A DNA stretch of 64,000 nt from Prevotella sp. (lineage in GTDB: Bacteria > Bacteroidota > Bacteroidia > Bacteroidales > Dysgonomonadaceae): contig JAITVV010000095.1 of assembly GCA_031285625.1 (NCBI GenBank), forward strand, positions 62,001 through 126,000, read 5' to 3'. The position numbers and the translations under genes are program-made. A model generated the notes under the pieces. That model saw only the letters and a program-made list of their open reading frames with translations, was not told the DNA's origin and did not search any database. Every line of letters begins with the position of its first letter. The first letter of the stretch is position 1. Positions 9,072-17,993 of this stretch are shown here, in pieces.

Positions 9072-9890
9072 ATGAAAAAATTATCGTTTGTTATTCTAAT
9101 TTTATTATTCACCATGTGTAGCAATAAACCGAAAGAACCAATAGTAGTTATACAAACAAGTTATGGCAATATAAAAGTAAAACTCTACAACGAAACACCC
9201 GGACACAGAGACAATTTTCTGAAACTTGCAGAAGAAGGCTTTTATAAGAATCTCACCTTTCACCGTGTGATAAAAGACTTTATGATACAGGGAGGTGATC
9301 CAAAAACCAGGAACAGCACAGATACTACAACTATTGCAGAAGAGAAGACACTGGGAGACACAATTCCCGCTGAGATAAAATTCCCTCAGTATTTTCACAA
9401 GCGTGGAGCTCTGGCTGCTGCACGATGGGGAGATCTGGAAAATCCGACAAAGGCATCGGATGCCTCACAATTTTATATTGTAGCAGGTGAACTTTGCTCT
9501 GATAATAAGCTATCGGAAATAGAGAAGGAGCGTTACGAGCGGCTAAAACAAAAGATATACAAAGAAATACAATCTGCTAATATGGATGCATTAAAATCCC
9601 TGCTGAAGAGTGGAGATAGCACAGCTGCATCCTCTATGCGTGCCGACTGGCTAAAACAGGCCGAAGAACAGGCAAAAACCCGCGAAAAGGAAATACTGTA
9701 CACAGAAGAGCAACGTGAGTTCTATAAAACAAGAGGTGGTGTACCTCGGTTGGATAATGAATATACTGTATTTGGGGAAGTACTGGAAGGAATGGACGTT
9801 GTAGATAAAATACAGAATGTAAGAACAAATGAAAAGGATAAACCACTGAAAAATATTTTGATGAATGTGGTCATATTAGAAAAGGAATAG
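9072..9890 (+). CDS. Cyclophilin-type peptidyl-prolyl isomerase lipoprotein
   Basis: A 272-residue exported cyclophilin. A short signal peptide ends with a lipobox at Cys16 (LLFTMC). The catalytic core begins around residue 24 with VVIQTSYGNIKVKLY and holds FHRVIKDFMIQGGDP, including the conserved Phe-His-Arg. The later conserved half (SQFYIVAGE, GGVPRLDNEYTVFGEV) is separated by an insertion of about 65 mostly charged helical residues (roughly 140-205). It helps folding of exported proteins by proline cis-trans isomerisation. A cupin gene follows 2 bases later, probably in the same transcript. Confidence 0.9.
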   Translation: MKKLSFVILILLFTMCSNKPKEPIVVIQTSYGNIKVKLYNETPGHRDNFLKLAEEGFYKNLTFHRVIKDFMIQGGDPKTRNSTDTTTIAEEKTLGDTIPAEIKFPQYFHKRGALAAARWGDLENPTKASDASQFYIVAGELCSDNKLSEIEKERYERLKQKIYKEIQSANMDALKSLLKSGDSTAASSMRADWLKQAEEQAKTREKEILYTEEQREFYKTRGGVPRLDNEYTVFGEVLEGMDVVDKIQNVRTNEKDKPLKNILMNVVILEKE

Positions 9891-9892
9891 CA

Positions 9893-10228
9893 ATGAAGCA
9901 AAGTAAGGAATTCATATTAAATAATGGCACTCAAATAGAAATAGTAGCACCTGGAACCACTCGTCAGATATTAGGCTATGACGAGAATATTATGCTTGTT
10001 AAAGTTAGCTTTGAGACTGGAGCAATTGGCGAAATGCACAGCCATCCTCATGTGCAAAGCTCATATATAGACAGTGGCAAATTTGAAGTTACCATCGACG
10101 GAAAAAAACAAGTATTAAGAAAAGGAGATGGGTTCTTCGTTCCTTCCGGAAAGATTCATGGATTAATCTGTCTGGAAGCAGGAGCTGTCATCGATGCCTT
10201 TACCCCGGCAAGGGAAGATTTCTTATAA
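9893..10228 (+). CDS. Small cupin-domain protein
   Basis: A 111-residue single-domain cupin. The first cupin motif is GAIGEMHSHPHVQSSYIDSG, with the HxH metal ligands but without the usual Glu after them. The second motif is PSGKIHG, with its His. The metal site is therefore three histidines plus perhaps the neighbouring Gln or Ser. No substrate can be inferred. It begins 2 bases after the cyclophilin stop codon. Confidence 0.85.
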   Translation: MKQSKEFILNNGTQIEIVAPGTTRQILGYDENIMLVKVSFETGAIGEMHSHPHVQSSYIDSGKFEVTIDGKKQVLRKGDGFFVPSGKIHGLICLEAGAVIDAFTPAREDFL

Positions 10229-10273
10229 GGTCGCATCAAATACTTCTTTTACTTAATAACTCAAAATAAAATA

Positions 10274-10834
10274 ATGAATACAGCAAACGATAAAAAATGG
10301 AAGGTTATAAATAGTGAGTATCTCTTCCGCGAACCATGGCTTACAGTACGCCGCGACCATGTAGAACTACCCAATGGGAATCAGATACCACAGTATTATG
10401 TTTTGGAATATCCGAATTGGGTAAATACAATTGCAATTACCAAAGATCAGAAGTTTATCTTTGTGCGCCAATACAGACATGGTTTACAATGCACTTCTAT
10501 GGAATTGTGTGCAGGGGTAACAGAAAAAGAAGACGATTCACCAATGATATCCGCCCAACGTGAACTATTGGAAGAAACAGGATATGGCAATGGGAACTGG
10601 GTAAAATTTATGGAAACATCAGCCAACCCCGGAACACATACAAATATGACTTTTTGTTATCTGGCTACAGATGTAGAAAAGGTATCTGGTCAGAATCTGG
10701 AGCCAACTGAAGATATTTCTGTGCATCTGTTATCCCTAGAGGAAGTAAAAGAGCTTTTGCTCAACGATAAGATTGTACAGTCGATGCATGCCGCTCCATT
10801 ATGGAAGTATCTTGCTATAAACCATCTGATATAA
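10274..10834 (+). CDS. Nudix hydrolase, ADP-ribose pyrophosphatase-like
   Basis: A 186-residue Nudix hydrolase. The Nudix box is AGVTEKEDDSPMISAQRELL followed by EETGY, with the intact REx2EExG core but one residue more than the canonical spacing before it. The upstream strand FVRQYRHG and downstream SANPGTHTNM resemble ADP-ribose or nucleotide-sugar pyrophosphatases. It ends directly against the stop codon of the convergent flavin-binding gene, with no spacer. Confidence 0.88.
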   Translation: MNTANDKKWKVINSEYLFREPWLTVRRDHVELPNGNQIPQYYVLEYPNWVNTIAITKDQKFIFVRQYRHGLQCTSMELCAGVTEKEDDSPMISAQRELLEETGYGNGNWVKFMETSANPGTHTNMTFCYLATDVEKVSGQNLEPTEDISVHLLSLEEVKELLLNDKIVQSMHAAPLWKYLAINHLI

Positions 10835-11338
10835 TCAGAACTCAAGTTTATCTTTATAATTGCGAGAATTCGGATGCGGTACACCAAAAACCTTAGTAGA
10901 GATAGTATCTATTTCTACTTTCCATACCCGTACATTATTTACTGCCGGATCCGAATAAGTAAAGCTACGGTTTGAATAGTGCTTCATGATGATGTCCAAA
11001 GCTTTTACTTTTTCATCAAAGTCTTTCTCAAACATCACCTTACCGCGACAGATTACGCTACTGCCTTTCATCCGGTAACTGCAGGCTACCTCTTTATTCT
11101 GATACGTCAGGGTCGATTCCGTACAAAAAGTAATGCACACATTCGGATTTCTTTCTAAAGCATCTATACTACTTCCTTCCTGTGCCGAATGCAGATAAAT
11201 CACATCATCTTTATATCCAAAATTCATGGGTATCACATAGGGTAACCCATCAACATCCGTCATACCAACGTAGCAAATCGTATTTTTAGAAATAATCTCC
11301 TCAATCAGGTGGCGTTCTTCAATAGTAACTGTCATCAT
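10835..11338 (-). CDS. Pyridoxamine 5'-phosphate oxidase-fold flavin-binding protein
   Basis: A 167-residue split-barrel protein of the PNPOx-like/NimA type. Typical elements are YVGMTDVDGLPYVIPMNFGY, VIYLHSAQEGSS and the RNPNVCITFC strand, which place it among FMN- or heme-binding small proteins rather than the biosynthetic PdxH. Two adjacent ATGs (11338 and 11335) can serve as start. It is convergent with the Nudix gene with zero intergenic bases and is likely monocistronic from the box at 11363. Confidence 0.83.
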   Translation of the reverse strand: MMTVTIEERHLIEEIISKNTICYVGMTDVDGLPYVIPMNFGYKDDVIYLHSAQEGSSIDALERNPNVCITFCTESTLTYQNKEVACSYRMKGSSVICRGKVMFEKDFDEKVKALDIIMKHYSNRSFTYSDPAVNNVRVWKVEIDTISTKVFGVPHPNSRNYKDKLEF

Positions 11339-11362
11339 AATGCAAAACTTTTTTCTTTAGAA

Positions 11363-11370
11363 CAAATATA
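11363..11370 (-). promoter_or_regulatory. -7 box of the flavin-binding protein gene
   Basis: TATATTTG on the minus strand, 24 bases before the start codon, matches TAnnTTTG. Confidence 0.45.
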
Positions 11371-11373
11371 ACA

Positions 11374-11411
11374 AAAAGAGCTGCATCATAAATGTCCGAT
11401 ACAGCTCTTTT
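11374..11411 (-). terminator. Terminator after ctpA
   Basis: AAAAGAGCTG (11374-11383) pairs with CAGCTCTTTT (11402-11411). On the minus strand the stem runs into a T-rich stretch, 22 bases after the ctpA stop. Confidence 0.75.
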
Positions 11412-11432
11412 ATATTTTCAGTATATATCAGC

Positions 11433-13028
11433 CTACTTTTGCTTCAATAAGCTATTATATAATTTATCATCTTTGATAATCTCATACCCTTTCTTAAATG
11501 TTTCACTGTCTTCGTTAAACACACGAACCATTGTCTGGGTATCATACACATCTCGCCCTATATAAGCCTTGATCTGCCTCATAATGATATCTTTCGATTT
11601 ATTAAATCCTTCCTCATCATATTCTACATTTTCCTCCTCGCCTGCAGCAATCAATTTATCGATTATAGACTGAGGTACAGTATATTTGTGATAAAAATCG
11701 TTTGAAGTTGGATATTTCTTATGAATATCACTACGATGATTGTCAACTTCACTATATGCCACTTTCAATGTCAGATTTTTAATCCAAAGTTTTTTATAGT
11801 AATCGGAGACAAATGAAGTATCTGCAGGTACGAAATAATCTGGCATAATACCTCCACCACCATACACAATGCGGTGATTAACCAATGTTGTATATTTCAG
11901 AGAGTCCGGAAAATGAATGCTATCGGCATGCATCATCTCACCTTTATTGTATCGTTCTATCACATCCAGATTATATGATGACAGGTCACCCTTAGTATAA
12001 GGCTTCTGTATAGAGCGCCCGGTCGGTGTATAGTAACGGGCAACAGTCAGTCTTATCATCGATTCGTCCGGCAACGGTATTTGTCTCTGCACAAGGCCTT
12101 TTCCGAAGCTACGACGTCCCACAATGATACCTCTGTCCCAGTCCTGAATAGCACCTGATAAAATCTCGCTAGCTGAGGCCGAACCTTCATTGATAAGTAC
12201 TACGAGCTTCCCTTTTTCGAAGACGCCTTTCTCTGTAGCCAATTCATCTCTGCGCGGCTGACGGCTGCCTTCGGTATATACGATAAGCTTGCCTCTATCC
12301 AAAAAGTCGTCTGCCAGATCAATAGCGGGAGCCATGTATCCACCACCATTATATTCTAAGTCAAGAATAAGGTTTTCCAACCCTTCTTTCTTCAACTTAA
12401 GTAAGGTTTCGCGGAATTCTTTCGTTGTAGTAGCTCCAAAGCGTATAATACGGATATAGCCTGTATTGTTATCTACCATATAATTGGCATCGATACTATA
12501 AATAGGAATTTTATCGCGTACTATTTTGAAATCCAATAATTCGGAATTTCCTTTGCGTAATACTTTTATATTTACTGTAGTACCTTTAGGGCCTTTCAGC
12601 TTAGACATTACATCTTTTGTAGGCATCTTTACCCCGGCAATAAGCGTATCATCAACATACATGATTTTATCCCCGGCTCTAAGCCCTATCTTCTCAGATG
12701 GCCCCCCGGATAATGCCTCAATTACATAAAGTGTATCAGTAACCATATTAAAAGAAATACCGATACCATCGAAGTTCCCTTCTAACGGATCGTTCATATC
12801 TTTTACCTCATCAGGACTGATATATGTAGAATGTGGATCTAATTTTTCAAGTAACGACTTTACGGCATCCTCTGCCAATTTATCATCGTCTACTTTATCA
12901 ACATACATGTTCTCTATGATTGCCATCGTTGTAGCCACTTTCTTAGATCCTTCACTCATTTTGAACTGAGCTGACGAAGTAAGAACAATCGCAAAGAGAC
13001 ACAGAGTTGATATAATAACTCTTTTCAT
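11433..13028 (-). CDS. S41 family C-terminal processing peptidase
   Basis: A 531-residue periplasmic Ser-Lys protease of the CtpA/Prc family. A signal peptide (residues 1-20, ending TSSA) is followed by an N-terminal helical region, a PDZ domain at about 85-165 (GIGISFNM, LRAGDKIMYVD) and the S41 peptidase domain. The catalytic serine is in GSASASE (282-288) and the lysine is K310 in FGKGLVQ. The start is the ATG giving MKRVIIST; an upstream TTG would add seven residues before the signal peptide. It follows coaD after 44 bases. Confidence 0.93.
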   Translation of the reverse strand: MKRVIISTLCLFAIVLTSSAQFKMSEGSKKVATTMAIIENMYVDKVDDDKLAEDAVKSLLEKLDPHSTYISPDEVKDMNDPLEGNFDGIGISFNMVTDTLYVIEALSGGPSEKIGLRAGDKIMYVDDTLIAGVKMPTKDVMSKLKGPKGTTVNIKVLRKGNSELLDFKIVRDKIPIYSIDANYMVDNNTGYIRIIRFGATTTKEFRETLLKLKKEGLENLILDLEYNGGGYMAPAIDLADDFLDRGKLIVYTEGSRQPRRDELATEKGVFEKGKLVVLINEGSASASEILSGAIQDWDRGIIVGRRSFGKGLVQRQIPLPDESMIRLTVARYYTPTGRSIQKPYTKGDLSSYNLDVIERYNKGEMMHADSIHFPDSLKYTTLVNHRIVYGGGGIMPDYFVPADTSFVSDYYKKLWIKNLTLKVAYSEVDNHRSDIHKKYPTSNDFYHKYTVPQSIIDKLIAAGEEENVEYDEEGFNKSKDIIMRQIKAYIGRDVYDTQTMVRVFNEDSETFKKGYEIIKDDKLYNSLLKQK

Positions 13029-13071
13029 ATTAAATATATTTATTAGCAACCAAGTTGCCGCGTTTACATCA

Positions 13072-13530
13072 TTAATCCAGATTTATACCCTCCGGTATAA
13101 ATTGGCTGACATCATGTCCGAACCGCAATAATTCACGGACAATAGTAGAACTGATATGTGTTAGGTTTGGTTCAGTGAATAATATAAAAGTTTCTATTCC
13201 TGATATATTCCGGTTCATATCGGCAATCGTTTTTTCATATTCGAAATCGTTTACCGACCGAATGCCACGTACAATAAAAGCGGCACCTGTCTCTTTTGCA
13301 TAATCTACAGTAAGGCTGTTATACGATCCAACAGATACCCGATCATCATCTTTGTATAAAGACCGGATCATTTCTATACGTTTTTCAAGGGAGAAGTAGC
13401 TTCTTTTAGCTTCATTCACACCAATAGCAATAACGATCTCGTCTACCAATTCGAGAGATCGTTTTACCAGTGAATGATGCCCTATAGTGAAGGGATCAAA
13501 AGTCCCCGGGAAGATAGCTTTTTTCTTCAT
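13072..13530 (-). CDS. coaD: Phosphopantetheine adenylyltransferase
   Basis: This 152-residue nucleotidyltransferase performs the fourth step of coenzyme A synthesis, joining ATP and 4'-phosphopantetheine to dephospho-CoA. The ATP-binding TxGH motif is present as [10 protein letters not shown] near the N-terminus, with [12 protein letters not shown] in the middle and the ISSTIVRE motif towards the C-terminus. It starts 3 bases after recQ stops and is probably co-transcribed with it and ctpA. Confidence 0.96.
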   Translation of the reverse strand: MKKKAIFPGTFDPFTIGHHSLVKRSLELVDEIVIAIGVNEAKRSYFSLEKRIEMIRSLYKDDDRVSVGSYNSLTVDYAKETGAAFIVRGIRSVNDFEYEKTIADMNRNISGIETFILFTEPNLTHISSTIVRELLRFGHDVSQFIPEGINLD

Positions 13531-13533
13531 TCG

Positions 13534-15729
13534 TTAATTTGCCATATCAGATATAAACTTAATCCGTACCAGACGGATTTCGTCTTCGGAATACTCTCCC
13601 AATTCATTAATGGCTTCTTCCAAATCATCTGATTCGGCTTCCTGGAAATATTGGAATATATCATCCAGATGGTCTTCGTCTATTACTTCGCGGAGGAAGT
13701 AATCAATATTTATTTTTGTACCTGAGTATACTATAGCTTCCACTTCATTAAGTAACTCTACAAAGTCGATTCCTTTAGACTCGGCCAAGTCGTCTAAAGC
13801 TACTTTGCGGTCAATACCCTGTACAATGGCGACTTTCAGTTTCGACTTATTAGCTACGGTCCTTACGCGTAAATCTTCAGGACGCTCTATTTCATTCTCT
13901 TCTACATGTTTCTTTATTATTTGAAGGAATTCTGTCCCGTATCTTTTGGCTTTTCCGGCTCCTACTCCAGGGATATTTTGCAGTTCATCCATCGTAATAG
14001 GATAGATGGTAGCCATCGCCTCTAACGATGGATCCTGAAAGATAACATAAGGAGGAACATTGTTATTTTTAGCCATTTTCTTGCGCAGATCCTTCATGAT
14101 AGAGAATAACACAGGGTCTACAGCAGAACCGCCCCCACCGCCTTTTACAACGACATCATCGATATTATCATCATCATCCAAATCTTCTTCATCAGCTGTT
14201 GTAATCTTAAATGATGAAGGTTTCTTCAGAAAGTCCTTACCTTTTTTTGTTACTCTAAGCAGACCGTAATTCTCGATATCTTTATCGAAATATCCTGCTA
14301 TTAATGCTTGACGGATAACAGCATTCCATGTATCTTCATCTGCATCATCACCTGAGCCAAATACTTCGAGATCTTGATGCCCATAAGTTTCGATCTCAGA
14401 GGTTTCTTTTCCTCTCAGGATATTGATAACATAATCCGTTTTAAATTTTTCTTTTAACGCAACTACAGCTTCCAGAGCCGTTAATAATAAATCTTTAGCT
14501 TCCACTTGTTTTTTAGGATTTACACAATTGTCACAGTTCCCACAATTTCTTTCTTTATATTCTTCTCCAAAATAATGGAGCAATACTTTTTTTCTACAAA
14601 GGGCAGTTTCAGCATAAGCTGCAGTCTCAAGCAGGAGTTGTTTTCCAATCTCTTGTTCTGCGACAGGCTTTCCCTGCATAAATTTCTCCAATTTTTGCAA
14701 GTCTTTGAAAGAATAGAATGCAATACACTTTCCTTCTCCGCCATCACGTCCTGCACGCCCTGTCTCCTGATAATATCCTTCCAGACTCTTTGGCATATCA
14801 TAATGTATGACGTACCTCACATCGGGCTTATCTATCCCCATACCAAAGGCTATTGTTGCAACAATCACATTCACCTGTTCCATCAGGAATGCATCCTGAT
14901 TGGCAGATCGTGTATGAGCATCTAATCCTGCATGATAAGGTAATGCATTTATATTGTTTGTTTGTAATATCTCAGCAAACTCCTCCACCTTTTTACGGCT
15001 CAAACAATAAATAATTCCAGACTTGTTACCCTGAGACTTTATATATTTTATAATGTCTTTATCTACATTATTGGTCTTGGCACGAACTTCATAAAAAAGA
15101 TTATCACGGTTGAATGAAGCTTTAAAGACATCAGCCTCAACCATACCCAGATTTTTTTGTATATCCAATTGCACTTTTGGAGTAGCAGTTGCAGTAAGTG
15201 CAATTATCGGATGTTTCCCTATTTCGCCCACAATAGGACGAATTCGTCTGTATTCCGGTCTGAAATCATGCCCCCATTCAGAAATACAATGCGCTTCATC
15301 AATCGCATAAAATGATATTTGAATCTGGCGCAAAAAATCTATATTATCCTCTTTTGTAAGAGATTCGGGTGCTACATATAACAGCTTTGTCTTTCCTGAC
15401 AGTATGTCTCCTTTGACCTGCTCAATAGCAGCTTTATTTAGCGATGAATTTATAAAGTGAGCCACGCCGTCATCTTCACTAAAATTACGCATGGCGTCCA
15501 CCTGGTTCTTCATCAGGGCTATCAGTGGTGAAATAATAACAGCTGTACCATCCATCAATAATGCTGGCAGCTGGTAGCAAAGGGACTTTCCACCTCCCGT
15601 AGGCATCAACACAAAGGTATCCTTTTCATCCAATACATTTTGGATGATAGCTTCTTGGTTCCCTTTAAATTTGTCAAAGCCAAAATGCTCCTTTAAAGCA
15701 TGTGTTAGTATATCGTCTCTTTTCGGCAT
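13534..15729 (-). CDS. recQ: RecQ-family ATP-dependent DNA helicase
   Basis: A 731-residue 3'-5' DNA helicase acting in recombination and fork repair. The helicase core has the Walker A MPTGGGKS (42-49), DEAH (144-147) followed by the RecQ-specific aromatic-rich loop CISEWGHDFRPEY, and QETGRAGRDG in motif VI. The zinc-binding CNCDNC cluster (NCGNCDNC) and winged helix of the RQC domain follow. A C-terminal HRDC domain (MTMDELQNIPGVGAGKAKRYG region) is followed by an acidic tail of about 100 residues. A repeated 11-mer lies upstream. Confidence 0.95.
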   Translation of the reverse strand: MPKRDDILTHALKEHFGFDKFKGNQEAIIQNVLDEKDTFVLMPTGGGKSLCYQLPALLMDGTAVIISPLIALMKNQVDAMRNFSEDDGVAHFINSSLNKAAIEQVKGDILSGKTKLLYVAPESLTKEDNIDFLRQIQISFYAIDEAHCISEWGHDFRPEYRRIRPIVGEIGKHPIIALTATATPKVQLDIQKNLGMVEADVFKASFNRDNLFYEVRAKTNNVDKDIIKYIKSQGNKSGIIYCLSRKKVEEFAEILQTNNINALPYHAGLDAHTRSANQDAFLMEQVNVIVATIAFGMGIDKPDVRYVIHYDMPKSLEGYYQETGRAGRDGGEGKCIAFYSFKDLQKLEKFMQGKPVAEQEIGKQLLLETAAYAETALCRKKVLLHYFGEEYKERNCGNCDNCVNPKKQVEAKDLLLTALEAVVALKEKFKTDYVINILRGKETSEIETYGHQDLEVFGSGDDADEDTWNAVIRQALIAGYFDKDIENYGLLRVTKKGKDFLKKPSSFKITTADEEDLDDDDNIDDVVVKGGGGGSAVDPVLFSIMKDLRKKMAKNNNVPPYVIFQDPSLEAMATIYPITMDELQNIPGVGAGKAKRYGTEFLQIIKKHVEENEIERPEDLRVRTVANKSKLKVAIVQGIDRKVALDDLAESKGIDFVELLNEVEAIVYSGTKINIDYFLREVIDEDHLDDIFQYFQEAESDDLEEAINELGEYSEDEIRLVRIKFISDMAN

Positions 15730-15739
15730 ATTTCTAAAA

Positions 15740-15807
15740 AATAGACTATTGTATTTATTACGAAGATAAATTCCTTAATTTAATTCTCCAACTTAAAATA
15801 GACTATT
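15740..15807. repeat. Paired 11-mer upstream of recQ
   Basis: The near-palindrome AATAGACTATT occurs exactly at 15740-15750 and again at 15797-15807, on either side of the recQ promoter region (a TATCTTCG box on the minus strand at 15761-15768). It could be a regulator's paired operator; this is an inference from position and symmetry only. Confidence 0.35.
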
Positions 15808-15827
15808 TTTTGTCAAAAAAACAAACT

Positions 15828-17063
15828 TTATTGCGAATTTCTCAATTTAATTATCTGGGAGTTCTCGAGCTGCTCTACCGCATACTCTTTAGTAACGTGC
15901 AATTCGGTCTCTTTGGTTGATGGAATATTGAACATCGCATCCATCATTATTGTTTCCACAATAGACCTCAGCCCCCTGGCTCCTAATTTGTATTCAACAG
16001 CCTTGTCTACAATATATTCATATACGTCCTCTGCAAATGTAAGCGTTACATCATCCATTTTGAACAGTTTTACATATTGCTTGATGATAGAATTCTTTGG
16101 TTCTGTTAATATTCTTCTTAATGCGCTTCTATCTAATGCATCCAGATATGTCAGTATTGGCAAACGTCCAATAATCTCAGGTATAAGTCCAAATGACTTC
16201 AAATCCTGAGGTGCTACATATTGTAATAAGTTTTCACGGTCTACCTGTGCATTATTCTTCGATGAAGCATACCCCACAACCATAGTATTTAAACGTTGTG
16301 CTATCTTACGTTCGATCCCGTCGAAAGCACCACCACAGACAAATAATATATTTTTTGTATCCACTGCTATCATTTTCTGATCAGGATGTTTACGCCCCCC
16401 CTGAGGCGGTACATTTACAACAGATCCTTCAAGCAGCTTTAGCAACCCCTGTTGAACTCCCTCTCCGCTTACATCGCGTGTAATGGAAGGATTATCACTC
16501 TTACGGGCGATCTTATCTATTTCATCTATAAATACAATACCTCGTTCTGCAGCAGCAACATCATAATCGGATGCCTGCAACAGGCGGGTAAGGATGCTTT
16601 CAATATCTTCACCTACATATCCGGCCTCAGTTAATACTGTAGCATCTACTATGGCAAACGGCACATGAAGGAGTTTTGCTATTGTACGGGCTAATAATGT
16701 TTTGCCTGTACCGGTAGGACCTACAAGTATAATATTCGATTTTTCAATCTCGATATCATCATCTTTTCCTTGCAGCAGTCGCTTGTAGTGGTTATAAACG
16801 GCTACAGACAGATAGCGCTTTGCGCTATCTTGTCCTATAATGTATCCGTCAAGATATTCTTTGATAGTTCTGGGATCAGGTAGTTGATCTTTGTCTATTC
16901 CCAGAGCTGTTTTTTTAGCTTCAACGCTATCTTTTACTATTTGATATGCTTGTTCAGCACAGCTATCACAAATATCGGCTGACATACCGGAGATAAGCAT
17001 GTTCACATCTTTTTCCCCACGTCCACAGAAACTGCAATAACTGTTAGTATCTTTTTTTGACAT
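15828..17063 (-). CDS. clpX: ATP-dependent protease ATP-binding subunit ClpX
   Basis: A 411-residue AAA+ unfoldase that feeds substrates to ClpP. The N-terminal zinc-binding domain has C10, C13, C32 and C35. The Walker A GPTGTGKT is at 115-122, the Walker B region is [12 protein letters not shown], and the ClpP-contact region and C-terminal small domain ([10 protein letters not shown]) are complete. It starts 23 bases after the clpP stop codon, forming a clpP-clpX operon. Confidence 0.97.
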   Translation of the reverse strand: MSKKDTNSYCSFCGRGEKDVNMLISGMSADICDSCAEQAYQIVKDSVEAKKTALGIDKDQLPDPRTIKEYLDGYIIGQDSAKRYLSVAVYNHYKRLLQGKDDDIEIEKSNIILVGPTGTGKTLLARTIAKLLHVPFAIVDATVLTEAGYVGEDIESILTRLLQASDYDVAAAERGIVFIDEIDKIARKSDNPSITRDVSGEGVQQGLLKLLEGSVVNVPPQGGRKHPDQKMIAVDTKNILFVCGGAFDGIERKIAQRLNTMVVGYASSKNNAQVDRENLLQYVAPQDLKSFGLIPEIIGRLPILTYLDALDRSALRRILTEPKNSIIKQYVKLFKMDDVTLTFAEDVYEYIVDKAVEYKLGARGLRSIVETIMMDAMFNIPSTKETELHVTKEYAVEQLENSQIIKLRNSQ

Positions 17064-17086
17064 TTATCCTTTTTGTGAGTAAATGA

Positions 17087-17755
17087 TTATTTGTTTTTTG
17101 TTAATACTTCATCTACCATACCATATTCTTTTGCTTCGGCTGAAGTCATCCAGTAGTCACGGTCTGAATCTTGTGCCACTTTGTCAAAAGGCTGACCTGA
17201 ATGATCGGATATAATAGTGTAAAGTTCTTTTTTGATCTTACCGATCTCACGTGCTGTGATCTCGATATCTGAAGCCTGCCCCTGAGCTCCACCAAGCGGC
17301 TGGTGAATCATCACGCGTGAATGCTTCAATGCAAAACGCTTTCCTTTTTGGCCTGCGACAAGCAATACAGCAGCCATAGATGCAGCTATACCTGTACAGA
17401 TAGTAGATACATCGCTGTTTATAAACTGCATTGTATCATATATTCCATAACCGGCATACACTGATCCTCCAGGAGAATTGATATAAATAGATATATCTTT
17501 TCCCGAATCGGCAGAATCAAGATATAATAATTGAGCCTGAATTACATTAGCTGTATAATCATCAACCTGTGTACCCAAAAAGATAATCCTATCCATCATC
17601 AAACGGGAGAAAACATCCATTTGAGCCACATTTAATTGGCGTTCTTCAATTATAGTAGGTGATATATAACTACTTGTTATATCAATATATTTATCAAGAG
17701 CTAATCCGTTTAAGCCTAAATGCTTTGTAGCATATTTTTTAAATTCATTGTTCAT
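17087..17755 (-). CDS. clpP: ATP-dependent Clp protease proteolytic subunit
   Basis: A 222-residue serine protease subunit. The catalytic triad can be read as S126 (GIAASMAAV), H151 (MIHQPLGG) and D200 (SDRDYWMTS). The N-terminal 30 residues before [13 protein letters not shown] are a typical propeptide-like extension. It is the first gene of clpP-clpX and has its own promoter with a structured leader, although it lies downstream of tig in the same direction. Confidence 0.97.
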   Translation of the reverse strand: MNNEFKKYATKHLGLNGLALDKYIDITSSYISPTIIEERQLNVAQMDVFSRLMMDRIIFLGTQVDDYTANVIQAQLLYLDSADSGKDISIYINSPGGSVYAGYGIYDTMQFINSDVSTICTGIAASMAAVLLVAGQKGKRFALKHSRVMIHQPLGGAQGQASDIEITAREIGKIKKELYTIISDHSGQPFDKVAQDSDRDYWMTSAEAKEYGMVDEVLTKNK

Positions 17756-17809
17756 AACATTTCCTTTTTAATTTAATAATGTATTAGCATTGTTATATAA
17801 ACAATTATC

Positions 17810-17853
17810 ATGCCAGTCATAAAGGCATAAAAAAAAGGCTAATAAAACAGCCT
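17810..17853 (-). promoter_or_regulatory. Structured clpP leader, attenuator-like hairpins
   Basis: On the minus strand AGGCT (17853-17849) pairs with AGCCT (17840-17836) and is followed by eight T. A second small stem ATGCC/GGCAT spans 17810-17828. Both lie downstream of the predicted clpP promoter, within its roughly 100-nt leader. The first stem has the form of a terminator and so could attenuate clpP, or end an incoming tig transcript. Confidence 0.5.
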
Positions 17854-17866
17854 CATTTGATGCAAA

Positions 17867-17874
17867 CAAAGTTA
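17867..17874 (-). promoter_or_regulatory. -7 box of clpP-clpX
   Basis: TAACTTTG on the minus strand matches TAnnTTTG. The transcript start would be near 17860, about 105 nt before the clpP start codon. Confidence 0.5.
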
Positions 17875-17938
17875 TAAATAAAAAACTGAAAACCCGAAAT
17901 AATATTTATAGTATTTTCCATTATTTATATAAAAACAA

Positions 17939-17972
17939 ACGGGTAGTAAGAGTTTTCCTCTTTACTACCCGT
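17939..17972 (-). terminator. Terminator after tig
   Basis: ACGGGTAGTAA (17939-17949) pairs with TTACTACCCGT (17962-17972). On the minus strand it is followed by a T-rich run, 22 bases after the tig stop codon. Confidence 0.75.
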
Positions 17973-17993
17973 ATTTATCTGATACATCTTCAA

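Noticed and set aside
13028-13049. Upstream TTG start for ctpA
   Set aside because: It would put seven residues in front of a perfect signal peptide; the ATG at 13028 is the better start.
14506-14925. Long open frame antisense to recQ
   Set aside because: It lies wholly within the recQ coding sequence, has no start signals or family match, and its residues are a by-product of the opposite strand.
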